Source: JAAZKA01 sp034926225
GTDB lineage: Bacteria; Bacillota; Clostridia; Oscillospirales; QAMX01
Direction of reading: 5' to 3'
Length of the DNA stretch: 64,000 nucleotides
Assembly: GCA_034926225.1 (NCBI GenBank)
Contig: JAYFRF010000015.1
Span: 124,001-188,000 of the forward strand
The notes under the pieces were generated by a model that worked only from the letters and a program-made list of their open reading frames with translations, ran no database searches and had not been told where the DNA came from. Positions 45,926 to 55,728 of the stretch are shown here, one piece after another. Position numbers and translations under genes: made by a program. How positions within the stretch are numbered: the stretch's first letter is position 1; each line of letters starts with the position of its first letter.

Positions 45926-46590
45926 CGGCGGTGACAGACGCACTTTCTGGTGCTGAGTATAGTGAATGCGACCTCCAGGGGCGGTTGTTGGCTAGTATAA
46001 CGCCGGAGTACTATATCTCCGGAGAACCGACGGTTAATATAAACCGTACTGAATATACATATGACGGTATGTTAAGGATTCTGACAGCAACAGAGGTTAT
46101 CACATCTATTGGTAGTACATCGTTTGAAAGCCATACAACGACAAGCACATATGACAAAGTAGGAAACCAGATTTCGCATACCGATGCTTTAGGAAACACC
46201 ACTTACTACGCCTACGATCCACGTGGCAAATGCATAAATGTCACAGATGTCGCAGGGAATACCACCTCCCGTGCATATGACGCGCTCGTACACCTTAACT
46301 CAGGAGGTAAATGCAAAGGGTGTAATAACCTCCCATGCCTACGATGCTGCCGGAAACCTCACACAAACCACTGTCGGTGGAGTTCGACAAATGTCTGCTG
46401 TATATGACCTAGCAGGGAATTGTATATTTTCCATAGATGCAAACGGTAACCAATCCACATACGAATATACAACTACAGGAAAGTTACAGTCTTCAACGTT
46501 ACCTGGGGGTTATTATTCACGTAACTGGCACGACCCTTCCGGCTATATTTTATGTACAACAGACAACGAAGGATTAGAAAAGCCGACGTC
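45915..46590 (+). pseudogene. Second RHS/YD-repeat segment in opposite orientation
   Basis: The plus-strand frames AVTDALSGAEYSECDLQGRL, then TEYTYDGMLRILTATEV, DALGNTTYYAYDPRGK and SHAYDAAGNLTQTTVGGVRQ are YD repeats. They parallel, block by block, the minus-strand RHS stretch at about 43100-43830 (NALSGVSYSEYDFQGRL, RTIYTYDGMSRLLTVTEVY). The two copies are diverged and this one is more AT-rich. It has one frameshift near 46290, and neither a start nor an end. It is joined head to head with the main RHS gene near 45915. Confidence 0.8.
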
Positions 46591-46603
46591 CAATGTATAT
46601 CGG

Positions 46604-47575
46604 CTAGCAACCGCCGAATGCTAAAGCAGATGGAAGAGAATATGTAGAAATTGTATGTATACCTTTAGAAAGAGTTATTTCATGGCGGAGTAATTGACTT
46701 TTAATTTCATCTTTACCTTTGGATAATTCGATATCTACATTATCAATCGTAATATCGGGTAAAATATCCTTAAATTCCAATATAAAATATCCTGTATTTT
46801 CAAGCTCAAGTATGTAATGAGTGGTATGGGAATCTTTAAAGTAACTTACTGTTATACTGCCGTTGGGTGTATTCATTGTGAGCTTTGAGGAATCAAGACT
46901 TATTGGCGGACGGGGTTTAAAATATATACTTCTCCAAGTAGGTGTGGCAGGAGAGAGTCCCATAGTATTTTCCGAAATAAAGATAATCGGCGAACTGCTC
47001 CATGGGTGACACCAGCTTGTATTGGATTTCATATCTGGTTTCCATACTTCCATACAAGTAGTAGCGCCGGCCTCAAGCATTGAATACCATGAATATTCGG
47101 CATGGGATGTGATAAGCCGATACGCAAGATCGTTATATCCGGCATTATAAAGCCCTTGAATAACAAAATACGCAAAGTATACACCGCAGCGAAGGCCTTC
47201 ACACTCTATTTGATCTTTTATGGCTCTATATCCATCTGGCAAAGGTAATCCAAATGCCATAGCCATTGGACTTGCGTGATATGGAGTGTTTTCAGAACCG
47301 AGGTAATCCACAAAAAGATGTTTTTTATTATCATATAAATACAGAATGAGATTTTTTGCAAGGTTATCACGTTTTACTTCCAGTTTTTCGGCTTGCCGCT
47401 TATCCCCTGCAATCCGATACAATTTTACGCATGACTTTAAGAAGCCGTAATAATACAGATTGATAACGGAGGATACACCATCTTTTGCTTTCTCAAAGTT
47501 ATAATCATGTCGTATTTCCGGTGGCCAATCTATTAATGTGCCGCAGTAATGGGGAGGAGTTCTCCCGTAGGGCGC
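46604..47575 (-). pseudogene. GH78 alpha-L-rhamnosidase, C-terminal part
   Basis: The minus-strand frame includes CGTLIDWPPEIRHDYNFEKA, YYYGFLKSCVKLYRIAGDK, then EAGATTCMEVWKPDMKSNTS and WCHPWSSSPIIFISENTMG with a C-terminal beta domain. This is the second half of the (alpha/alpha)6 barrel and tail of GH78. Catalytic residues of the first half lie in the adjoining, inverted segment. The stop at 46604 follows natural-looking sequence. Confidence 0.85.
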
Positions 47576-47580
47576 TTTAA

Positions 47581-48324
47581 TATCCGCAGACCGTAAGGCG
47601 TATTGACAACGGCCACTATATCATCGATTTCGGTCATGAATTAACCGGTACTACTGTTTTTAGGATTAAGGGTGAAACCGGACAAAAAGTTGAGATCCGC
47701 CATGCCGAGGAAATGCTGAATGAGAATGAAGTGCGTTATGAACTCCGTGCAAACTGCCACTATCAGGAGTTTATCACGCTGTCGGGCGGCGACGATACGG
47801 TTGAGTTTTTTGACAGCAAAGGCTTTCGGTATGTGGAAGTTATCAACGGACCGTATGAATTATACGCCGGTGATATGTGGGCAATTAACACGTTTCATCC
47901 CTATCCGGAAACGACTCATTTTGAGTCGTCGGACAGTCTTCTCAACGATATATGGAAAATATGTCAAACCGGCGTGAAACAGGCTACGCAGGATACCTAT
48001 CTTGACTGTCCGACGCGTGAAAAAGGCGGCGTTCTCGGAGATGCATATATCTGTGCGAATTCCCATCTGATCCTGACCGGAGATACGCGGCTTTTAAAGA
48101 AAGTGATCGTCGATTTTGCCCACACACTCCGGAACGATCCCGGTATGACGGCCGTCTCGCCTACTTATAGCCAAGGGGGGAATATCGATTACGCGTCCCT
48201 TTGGCCGATGCTTATTGAAAAGTATTATATGTGGACGGGAGACATGGAATTCGTTTCAAAAATGCTCTACGGGCTTGACTGTTTGATTGAATATTTCGAA
48301 AGTTGGGAAGATGACCACGCGTAA
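47581..48324 (+). pseudogene. GH78 alpha-L-rhamnosidase, central part, inverted
   Basis: The plus-strand frame YPQTVRRIDNGHYIIDFGHE, then RHAEEMLNENE, TYLDCPTREKGGVLGDAYIC and MLYGLDCLIEYFESWEDDHA is the middle of GH78: the end of the N-terminal beta domain and the first half of the barrel with the conserved DCPTRE block. In an intact gene this piece lies between the two flanking minus-strand parts. In-frame TAA codons stand at both edges (47578-47580 and 48322-48324). Confidence 0.85.
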
Positions 48325-49053
48325 GTAGATAAAATCGAGCGTAGGGATACTTTGGGGAACCATTGTATACGGACTGGGATATGGTGCCGCTCTTACATAT
48401 ACGGGAGTCCAATTACTATCGTTAAAATCCTTATTACGCCAGCCTCTGGGATATTTACGCATATCCATATCTTCCGTAAACTGAGTGGTATAACCATAAA
48501 CAGCAGTGCCCGTCCACACGCCGCACTCGCAATATTTCCAACTGCTATCGGATACCATTCGGTCCATTGAACCGTCGTCATATTCGACTTCCAGTTGAAA
48601 AATCATGCCTTCAAGATTGTCCGCGCTCAGATAAGAATGCGTAAAAAGCCCTAGGTAATACACATGCACCGCGAATACGACATCCTCGCCGCTTTTTAGG
48701 AAGTCCGTAACGTCGAGCGTATTGTAATTATAGGCAAACGGGAAGGACTGCGCCGGGCCGAGTCCCGCCAGTTCCCCGTTTATATACAGCTTATACGTAT
48801 CGTCCGTCGTAATATAAAGGCGGGCCGATTTTATAGGTGTATTTTTAATCCGGTATTGCCTGCGATAAAACGTATGGATGTTTCTTAATTCGCTTGCGTT
48901 GTCCATATTCCTCAGGCCGGAATAAATATTGCGATACGGTAGTACGGAAAATTTATGATTTTGTATCCAGCGTCCTCGCCATACGATGGAGTTTTGCGCG
49001 TCTAAATCCATCGGCTGCGCCTTCTTCGGCAGTACGATCCGTTCTTCAATCAT
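48325..49053 (-). pseudogene. GH78 alpha-L-rhamnosidase, N-terminal part
   Basis: The gene start is ATG 49053 (IEERIVLPKKAQPMDLDAQN), overlapping the GH36 stop by 8 bases, with GGAG upstream. It holds the N-terminal carbohydrate-binding beta domains (FYRRQYRIKN, ITTDDTYKLYINGELAGLGP, then DSSWKYCECGVWTG). The reading frame runs into the inverted segment after PQSIPTLDFIY; the last residues of the open frame are antisense of the central piece. The enzyme would release terminal L-rhamnose from pectin-type or glycosylated substrates. It is no longer made in full. Confidence 0.85.
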
Positions 49054-51136
49054 GACGTTCTCCTTTGTTATCACCATTACGGCGGATCAAGCGGTAATGA
49101 TATAATGCCGAATCGGGGGATTTTGCCTTCTTAACGTCCAAACCGTCATGTATAAGATCGTTCCCGGCATATTCTTGAGTACAGCCGGTATTGTAATCTT
49201 TAACGGCGTAAATTCCCTGTGGAATTAATCCGTGAAATTTAATTTTTGCGGCTTCATAGGGAGAGTCTTTTCGCATAAATAGCTGAAGCATACCTTCCCC
49301 GGTCTTGTTGTAGTCCCCATCGCCTTTCAGATATTGTAAGTCGTCATCGGCGGGAAGATCGAATTGCCAGCCGATCCAGCTTTGATCGTCGATGCTGTAA
49401 GGAGTAACGGGGTAATAATCGCCGTAGAGGCAGTAGGCATTTTCCTTCCACTCGCTCATCCATTTTTTAAGGAGCGTAAAATCAAAACCTTCTTTTAGTA
49501 CATTGTCGCAGCCGTTGAAGGAAAGTAGCAGGGAGCTTCTGTGATAATAAACGTCGCTTTGATCGGCCGGCATATCGAACGATCCGAAGAACGGGAACCA
49601 GTGGAACAGCGAGTGGTTGAATCCGTGCTTGGTTGTGATGTCGTTGTCATTATAGTCCGTCGGGTGGAGTGGGATGCTGCGCCGCATCGTTTCCAGATCG
49701 TTACGCCTGCCGCCGGAAGCGCAATTATCGATAAAAATACCGGGATTATCTTTGAGAAGCCTATCGAAAAACTCGAGGAAGCCGCTGCAGAAGTGATTTT
49801 CAAGGATACCCGCCCGTTCCGGTTCGTCGTTTTCCGTCCAGCAGGAATACGGTTCCATATTGAAATCCTCGCGGTAGATGCTTAATCCCTCGCTTCGTAT
49901 CAGAGTGTCGATCCGGTTTACGAGAAAATCGAGGGCGTCCTTGTTTCCAAGGTTAAAAAGGCGGGAGCCCGCTCGTAGATAACGCGGCGCCTTATCGTAG
50001 AGCTCCTCGTAATCTTTGCATTTCAGGCACCAATCCGGATGCTCTTCGTAAATTTCCGTTCCGTGGTTGACGCGTTCGGGTTCAAACCATAACATGGTCT
50101 TGGCTCCGACTCTTTTTAGCGCGTAATCCGAAATCGCCTTCAGGCCGTTTGGGAAACGATTTGTATCGACTTTCCACGTACCGGTGTTGTGCCAGCTTTC
50201 GTCCGTCCCCATTTCGTACCAGCCGGCATCGAGCCATAGATAATCGAAACGGATGCCGTTATCCGCAAATTTATCGATATAGTCGAATAATTTACGCTCC
50301 GTAGCGTGAACCATTTCATAAAAAATCTTTCCCGAGTAATTTGCGTAGAAGGGTGGAATCAATTTCCCGTTCAAACGCGGCATGTTGCATTCGATAAACC
50401 AGTGCCGCCATAGATTGATAGTCCGGTAACGGTCGGAGCCGTCATAGAAAAATAGAAGCGCCATCGGCGATACGATCGATTCGTTCGGATGAAGGCGGCA
50501 GGCTAAATTCTGCTGCTTGCCCCGGATCCGGACGCCTTGTATGGCAAGCTCGTTTTGGACAGGTGAAAATGTGGTTTCCCATTGTCCCTGCCAGCTCAAT
50601 ACGAAGAAGCAGCCGTTAAGAGAATTCTGCAGAGTATAGTACGGAAACTGCATATTGGTCGGCCTTCCACCGAAACTGCAAAACGTTTTTTCACATTTGC
50701 AGTAAAAGATATCTTCCTGCGGACGGTATCCCGTTTTAACGCAGTTGTCGCCATCAAAACGGTACAAAACGGGCATTTCTTTATCCTCGGCAAACAGCAC
50801 CGTATCAACGGCGTTCAATTCCGATATCATGTCGGAATCGGTGTCCGAATTATTGCTTATGCAGAGTTTCCACTCGCAAGCGGCGTATTTTAAATTCAGC
50901 ACCGTTATACATTGTATGAGAAGGCCGGAATTTAGTCTGTAGGAGAAAGTATATTCCGTACGCATGTTGTCGAGCTCTCTCTGTGTGACGGACTTATTCG
51001 TTGTCTGATCGGATAAAGACAGTTTTTTTCCGGAATAACGCAATGAAAAGGGAGGTTCGGCTGCGTTGAAGAAGGTATTTTGAAACCACTCCCGCATCCG
51101 GTTTAGTTCTTCCTGTGTTGAATTGTAAGGTCTCAT
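49046..51136 (-). CDS. GH36-family alpha-galactosidase-like glycosidase
   Basis: A 696-aa glycoside hydrolase of clan GH-D without a signal peptide, so probably cytoplasmic and acting on imported oligosaccharides. An N-terminal beta-supersandwich precedes the TIM barrel (FDYLWLDAGWYEMG near residue 290). The nucleophile Asp424 is in YREDFN, which corresponds to the KWDxN of GH36. The acid/base Asp480 is in IDNCASGGRRNDLETM. The start at 51136 has AAAGGA upstream; an upstream GTG-type extension is less likely. It is coupled to GH78 downstream. Specificity for alpha-galactosides is the family default, not proven. Confidence 0.85.
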   Translation of the reverse strand: MRPYNSTQEELNRMREWFQNTFFNAAEPPFSLRYSGKKLSLSDQTTNKSVTQRELDNMRTEYTFSYRLNSGLLIQCITVLNLKYAACEWKLCISNNSDTDSDMISELNAVDTVLFAEDKEMPVLYRFDGDNCVKTGYRPQEDIFYCKCEKTFCSFGGRPTNMQFPYYTLQNSLNGCFFVLSWQGQWETTFSPVQNELAIQGVRIRGKQQNLACRLHPNESIVSPMALLFFYDGSDRYRTINLWRHWFIECNMPRLNGKLIPPFYANYSGKIFYEMVHATERKLFDYIDKFADNGIRFDYLWLDAGWYEMGTDESWHNTGTWKVDTNRFPNGLKAISDYALKRVGAKTMLWFEPERVNHGTEIYEEHPDWCLKCKDYEELYDKAPRYLRAGSRLFNLGNKDALDFLVNRIDTLIRSEGLSIYREDFNMEPYSCWTENDEPERAGILENHFCSGFLEFFDRLLKDNPGIFIDNCASGGRRNDLETMRRSIPLHPTDYNDNDITTKHGFNHSLFHWFPFFGSFDMPADQSDVYYHRSSLLLSFNGCDNVLKEGFDFTLLKKWMSEWKENAYCLYGDYYPVTPYSIDDQSWIGWQFDLPADDDLQYLKGDGDYNKTGEGMLQLFMRKDSPYEAAKIKFHGLIPQGIYAVKDYNTGCTQEYAGNDLIHDGLDVKKAKSPDSALYHYRLIRRNGDNKGERHD

Positions 51137-51174
51137 ATGCGTTCCTTTCCCAGTCACATAATTCTGTATGACGA

Positions 51175-52143
51175 TTATCCTCTTGCGAGAGTATACGCAA
51201 GGTTATACGCAAAGGTCAACTCCTCCATGGAACAGTGACTTTGTACGAAATGAGTCGTGCAGAAAATCCAGCGCTTTCCTTTCAACAATCCAAAAACTCG
51301 GCGGATTTCGCTTTCCAAACGTTTATAGTTCCCGAAGCCCAGAGTTGTCTGAATGCACAGACCGCCCATAATGCCGAATGTATCCCGATATTTATTTAAA
51401 TATAAATCGTAGGACATTCCGGCGCTCTCCTGCCATGGATGCAGTACGTCGAACCCTAAATCAGCGATCCCGTCCAATACTGGAACGATGCACCCATCCG
51501 AATGAAGGCTCACAAGGCCGTTCCTTCTTTTGACTGCGTCCACGATGATTTTCATATTCGGATATATTAATTCCCACCATAATTGCGGATTGAACAGGAG
51601 ACCGCGCTGTTGTCCCCAGTCATCCGATATATGAACCATATTGACGCCTAAATCCAGTATGTTCTCCGCAAATTTTCGATTCCATTCCGCCTGACGTTTA
51701 TATAACTCCGCTATCTCATCTTTATAAAGGATCAAGTAACACAGTTGATTTTCGATTCCGAAAACGCTGTTATACAACTCAAATAAACCCGGAGTTTGAG
51801 CGTAACAAAATCGGCCGCGGTCTTCCTTATGATGCTTCAGCCCATCCAAAAAACCTTTATAATCCTCCAGATTGTCCGGCGATTTCAGCGGCATATCGAG
51901 AAGAATATCGGGTGTAAGCTCCTCGCCGCCGGCGATAATTTTCTTTATCGCGTCACGGTCAAAAGGATCGGGGCCTCCGAAAAGATGCGCGGCGTCGAAC
52001 TCGTACCGATCCTCAAATGCCTCGACCGATCCGAAGGCGGTCGTGATTTCCTTTTCCAGATTGGATTTTAACCAGCCGTATATTGGCGTGCGGTCGACCG
52101 GCTCTCCTTTAATCGCTTTCAAACAGCGCTGTGTTGAAGTCAT
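51175..52143 (-). CDS. Uroporphyrinogen decarboxylase-like (URO-D fold) protein
   Basis: A 322-aa TIM-barrel protein of the URO-D/MtaA superfamily. Visible are RTPIYGWLKSNLEKEITTAF at the start, MVHISDDWGQQRGLLFNPQL near residue 170, GLVSLHSDGCIVPVLDGIA near 208 and IMGGLCIQTTLG near 258. The HSDG motif corresponds to the metal/substrate loop of cobamide-dependent methyltransferase relatives (HxCxn) rather than to HemE. Haem synthesis genes are absent. In sugar loci of gut Firmicutes such proteins are frequent and unexplained. Confidence 0.82.
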   Translation of the reverse strand: MTSTQRCLKAIKGEPVDRTPIYGWLKSNLEKEITTAFGSVEAFEDRYEFDAAHLFGGPDPFDRDAIKKIIAGGEELTPDILLDMPLKSPDNLEDYKGFLDGLKHHKEDRGRFCYAQTPGLFELYNSVFGIENQLCYLILYKDEIAELYKRQAEWNRKFAENILDLGVNMVHISDDWGQQRGLLFNPQLWWELIYPNMKIIVDAVKRRNGLVSLHSDGCIVPVLDGIADLGFDVLHPWQESAGMSYDLYLNKYRDTFGIMGGLCIQTTLGFGNYKRLESEIRRVFGLLKGKRWIFCTTHFVQSHCSMEELTFAYNLAYTLARG

Positions 52144-52176
52144 GGACGGCTTCTCCTTTCACTTTGGGCTTATCTC

Positions 52177-52941
52177 TTATATTAAAAGTATCTCGCCGAT
52201 CCGCATCAGCGTAAAGGGGATATCCGGCGCCGTCTCTTTCATATACCTAATAAACAAAGACGGATTTCCACCATGCTCGGCGAAATTCCAAAAATGACAG
52301 GGAATAGTTATTTTCGGAGTCAACAGACGCGCGGCTGACGCGGCTTCGGATTCGTTCATATTGCCGAACATCCCGTTGATCGGTAGAATCAGAAGGTCTG
52401 CATCGTGAAGCGCGGGATTTTCAAATATATCCGATCGGAAAGCGGTGTCTCCTGTGATATAGACCTTTTTACCCGGAAAGGATAATAGAATCCCGACCGC
52501 ATAGGGAGCCAGTTCGCCGTGGTCGCACGGAACCGCTTCAATCCGGATGCCGCAGCAATCGAAGGTATCATAACGTTGAAGATAGGTAATGCGAGACGGA
52601 TCAAGCCCAAGGCGGACGCATAACTCGCGGCAGTCTTCCGCGGCGATCAGGCGGGTACGCTCGCTTGATAAAAGCGCGGGCATGGCGTCGATATCAAAAT
52701 GATCGTAATGGGCGTGGGTAGCCAAAACGACGTCGAATGACAATTCGGTCGGATCCAACATAAACGGCATCAGGCGCTTAAATCCAAAGAACCGTTCGCA
52801 GCAGTTGGTAAGATACGGATCGACAACCGTTAAAACGCCGTCGGGTGTCTTGAACACAAAGCCGGCCTGCCCTAAATAGAAAACGGCGACCCGATTGTTT
52901 GGAACGCGGTATTGTAAAATAGTAACGGATAATTTTTCCAT
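52177..52941 (-). CDS. MBL-fold metallo-hydrolase, UlaG-like
   Basis: A 254-aa metallo-beta-lactamase-fold protein with the metal motif THAHYDHFD (His76, His78, Asp80, His81), the GDTAFRSD motif (fourth ligand Asp) and CHFWNFAEHGG near the end. The nearest known activity for this subgroup is L-ascorbate-6-phosphate lactonase (UlaG). In this operon, hydrolysis of a sugar lactone produced by the neighbouring dehydrogenases is a reasonable guess. AGG-type ribosome-binding site, 5 bases after the dehydrogenase gene. Confidence 0.82.
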   Translation of the reverse strand: MEKLSVTILQYRVPNNRVAVFYLGQAGFVFKTPDGVLTVVDPYLTNCCERFFGFKRLMPFMLDPTELSFDVVLATHAHYDHFDIDAMPALLSSERTRLIAAEDCRELCVRLGLDPSRITYLQRYDTFDCCGIRIEAVPCDHGELAPYAVGILLSFPGKKVYITGDTAFRSDIFENPALHDADLLILPINGMFGNMNESEAASAARLLTPKITIPCHFWNFAEHGGNPSLFIRYMKETAPDIPFTLMRIGEILLI

Positions 52942-52946
52942 ACCGA

Positions 52947-53942
52947 TTATTCCTTACACTTTCCTCTATACGCCGGATTCAGAATTGTCACCACGGTTTT
53001 ACCGTTCAGAAAGTCGATTGCGTTATTTGCGGAACAAATTCCCGCCCGAGTTACACATTCCGTTGTTCCGGCTCCGGAGTGAGGGAGCACCATAACATTC
53101 GGCAGATGAATCAACGGGTTATTGGACTCGGGCGGCTCCTGCCTGAAAACGTCAAGACCTGCTGCGGCGATGATGCCGGTTTGCAGCGCTTTGGCCAGAT
53201 CTTCTTCCACTACCAATTTCCCTCTCGCTGTGTTGATCAGGATAGCATCCCTTTTCATGGCCTTCAGAAAATCCATGTTCACCATGCCACAGGTTTCAGA
53301 TGTAGCGGGTATGTGTAAACTAACGATGTCGGCTTCCCGCTGGATAGTTGGGATGTCCGCTTTTTCCACATGCCATTTTGCCGCCGCATCTTCGTCCCAG
53401 CGAATATCGTAAGCCATCACCCGGCAATCGAAACCGTAAAGCATTTTGGCGAGGGCTTTCGCAATATCGCCGAAACCGATCAATCCTACGGTTTTCCCTT
53501 CGATTTGGCGGCTGTTTTTTCCTTCGAAAAACCAACTCCAGTCGTTATTCCGTACGGAGCGGTCCCGCGCCGGTAATTCGCGCAGTATGTTGATCATAAG
53601 ACCAATAACACATTCGGCTACGGCGGTAGAAAGCGTACCGGCCGCGTTGCATATAGCGACGCCGTTTCTGGTCGCTGCGGCATGGTCCATCTCGTCTGTG
53701 CCAACGCCGAAACGGGAAACGAGTTTTAAACTGCCCGCCAGAAAGTCAAAAGTTTCGGCGGGAAATTTCTCACCGGCGCTGATAATAACGTCATAGCCGA
53801 TCAGCTTTTCCTTCCAGTCGGCGGTATTACGCGTTTCCATATCCAGAAGGATGGCTTCGTAGCCGTTTTGCCGGATAAGATCCCGCATCTGCATTCGTAT
53901 ACCGTGCGGTTGCTGTTTCCCAAGGATCCCAATTTTTCGCAT
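52947..53942 (-). CDS. D-isomer-specific 2-hydroxyacid dehydrogenase (PGDH-like)
   Basis: A 331-aa NAD-dependent dehydrogenase. The Rossmann motif is GLIGFGDIAKALAKML near residue 150. The catalytic triad is complete: Arg in INTARGKLVVEEDL near 235, Glu in DVFRQEPPESNN near 265 and His in LPHSGAGTTE near 285. It could interconvert 2-keto and 2-hydroxy sugar acids in the pathway. It lies 9 bases after the zinc dehydrogenase gene. Confidence 0.88.
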   Translation of the reverse strand: MRKIGILGKQQPHGIRMQMRDLIRQNGYEAILLDMETRNTADWKEKLIGYDVIISAGEKFPAETFDFLAGSLKLVSRFGVGTDEMDHAAATRNGVAICNAAGTLSTAVAECVIGLMINILRELPARDRSVRNNDWSWFFEGKNSRQIEGKTVGLIGFGDIAKALAKMLYGFDCRVMAYDIRWDEDAAAKWHVEKADIPTIQREADIVSLHIPATSETCGMVNMDFLKAMKRDAILINTARGKLVVEEDLAKALQTGIIAAAGLDVFRQEPPESNNPLIHLPNVMVLPHSGAGTTECVTRAGICSANNAIDFLNGKTVVTILNPAYRGKCKE

Positions 53943-53951
53943 AGGGCACTC

Positions 53952-54995
53952 CTATTCCAGCATTCTAACCATGGTTTTAATGATGGATTTATGATCGGCG
54001 GGAGCGAATGCGGGGGCGCACTCGTCGAAATCGACTACGGAGGTAATAAGATGGGACAGGTGCAGATCCGTATTCTGCATTATTTTTAAGCTTTCGCTTA
54101 CGTTACCGTATTCCCCCATAATTCCTACGACAGATAATTCCTTGGAGACAAGCAGATCGATGTCAATGCCGTCAAGCGTCTGTTCATAGAAACCGATCAA
54201 CGCAATTTTCCCCTTTTGCTCTGCGATCCGTATGGATTGCATTACGGATGAGGGGGAGCCGGAACATTCCAGCACAAAATCCGCTTTTTTCCCACTTGTC
54301 AATTTCATTAACTGCTCCTCGGCCGGGCCTTGGCGGATATCGATTACGTTGGTAATCCCGAGCCTCCTAGCCATATCGAGCTTATAGGGGTTGCGCCCGA
54401 TCAAATACACTTGGCCGGCTCCGCGATATTTGGCCAAGGCTGCGGCCGACATCCCGATACAGCCCGTCCCGATCACAGCGACGATGGATTCACCCGTAAT
54501 ATTCATTTTCTTGATACCGCCGTAGGCTATGGACAAAGGTTCGCACAGGGCTGCTTCCATTAAAGGCAAAGTATTTCCGATGTGGTAAACGTGCCGGCAG
54601 GGCATGACGATATATTCGGCAAACGCACCGGGCCAACAGGGATCGATTGTCCCAACATGACAGCGCCGCGTACAGTTGTTATAATCACTATTAAGACAGT
54701 TATCGCATTGTCCGCAGGAGACGTAATTATCGCCGACGACCCGGTCGCCTATTTTAAAATCAAAGACAGCGTTTCCAATTTTCGCAACGATACCGGACCA
54801 TTCGTGTCCCAAACGTATCGGATAGGTTGCCAAGCCGTTTTTAATGAAGCTGCTATTTCCAGAAAAGAGGGCATAATCGGTTCCGCAAATACCGCAATAC
54901 GCCACTTTTATTAAAAGCTGGTCATTTTCAATATGGGGAACCGGTAATTCGGTGAAACCGCCCTTTCCGCAGTTCAACGCCTGAAAAACTTTCAT
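53952..54995 (-). CDS. Zinc-dependent alcohol/sugar dehydrogenase (MDR family)
   Basis: A 347-aa medium-chain dehydrogenase. Catalytic zinc ligands are in AYCGICGTDYALFSG (Cys near residue 36) and LGHEWSGIV (His near 66). The structural-zinc cysteines are CGQCDNCLNSDYNNC near 98-112. The NAD-binding GTGCIGMSAAALAKYRGAG lies near 175. Relatives oxidise polyols or aldoses (sorbitol, L-threonine, galactitol dehydrogenases). It is probably the first oxidation of the pathway served by this operon. Confidence 0.88.
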   Translation of the reverse strand: MKVFQALNCGKGGFTELPVPHIENDQLLIKVAYCGICGTDYALFSGNSSFIKNGLATYPIRLGHEWSGIVAKIGNAVFDFKIGDRVVGDNYVSCGQCDNCLNSDYNNCTRRCHVGTIDPCWPGAFAEYIVMPCRHVYHIGNTLPLMEAALCEPLSIAYGGIKKMNITGESIVAVIGTGCIGMSAAALAKYRGAGQVYLIGRNPYKLDMARRLGITNVIDIRQGPAEEQLMKLTSGKKADFVLECSGSPSSVMQSIRIAEQKGKIALIGFYEQTLDGIDIDLLVSKELSVVGIMGEYGNVSESLKIMQNTDLHLSHLITSVVDFDECAPAFAPADHKSIIKTMVRMLE

Positions 54996-55017
54996 TCCAT
55001 TATCTCCTTCTCGATCA

Positions 55018-55698
55018 TTACGGAATTTCCGGCAAGTCGTTTTTTGCCTCGCGGATTATTTTAATGAATTTTGCCACTTGCCGTGTGATGAAAGGAAGGC
55101 CTTCCGATTTGATTTTTTCTGGATCCATAAAAGTACGGGCACCCGATACGGCGCAGGCGCCGCATTTTATGTATTCGGCGGCGTTATCGGGTGTTATGCC
55201 TCCCGATGGGATTAAATTCACCTCGGGGAACACCATTTTTAAATTGGTCATATAGGACGATCCGCCCAACGCACCGGGGAATATTTTTACCATGGCTGCG
55301 CCGGAACGCATAGCGAGGAATACCTCCGAAGCCGTAAACGCGCCGCTGAAAACCGGTACGTTATAACGGTTGGCGACATCGATGACATCTTCGATCACGC
55401 AGGGGTTGACGATAACGCTTCCGCCGTGTAGAATGACCTCGCGGGCGGATGTGGGATCCAGTACGGTTCCTGCCGCTACCAGCAGACGGTCTCCGAAACT
55501 GGAGGAAATCGCTTCGACGGCTTCCAATACGCCCGGGGTCGTCATGGTAACCTCGATAATGCGCGCACCGCCGTCAAGCATCGCCTGTGCGTAAGCGATA
55601 TAATCGGCTTTTTTATGCAGTTTGATACAGGGCAGGATGCCGGTCGATTTAGTTTGTTCGATGACTTTTTCCTTTAATGTCTGATCGCTTCTGTTCAT
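55018..55698 (-). CDS. eda: 2-keto-3-deoxy-6-phosphogluconate aldolase
   Basis: A 226-aa class I aldolase that cleaves KDPG (or KDPGal/KHG) to pyruvate and an aldehyde. The conserved features are Glu in ARIIEVTMTTPG near residue 48, the Schiff-base Lys in AAMVKIFPGALGG near 138 and IPSGGITPDNAAEYIKCGA near 165. The start is ATG 55698 with AAAGGAG, not the GTG at 55713. It follows the KDG-kinase-like gene, the usual pair of the lower Entner-Doudoroff branch. Confidence 0.9.
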   Translation of the reverse strand: MNRSDQTLKEKVIEQTKSTGILPCIKLHKKADYIAYAQAMLDGGARIIEVTMTTPGVLEAVEAISSSFGDRLLVAAGTVLDPTSAREVILHGGSVIVNPCVIEDVIDVANRYNVPVFSGAFTASEVFLAMRSGAAMVKIFPGALGGSSYMTNLKMVFPEVNLIPSGGITPDNAAEYIKCGACAVSGARTFMDPEKIKSEGLPFITRQVAKFIKIIREAKNDLPEIP

Positions 55699-55728
55699 AT
55701 ATTCTCCTTTCACAAGAGCATCGCGCGG

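Noticed and set aside
51175..52143. URO-D-like gene considered as hemE
   Set aside because: No haem genes nearby, position in a sugar operon, and active-site segments unlike HemE.
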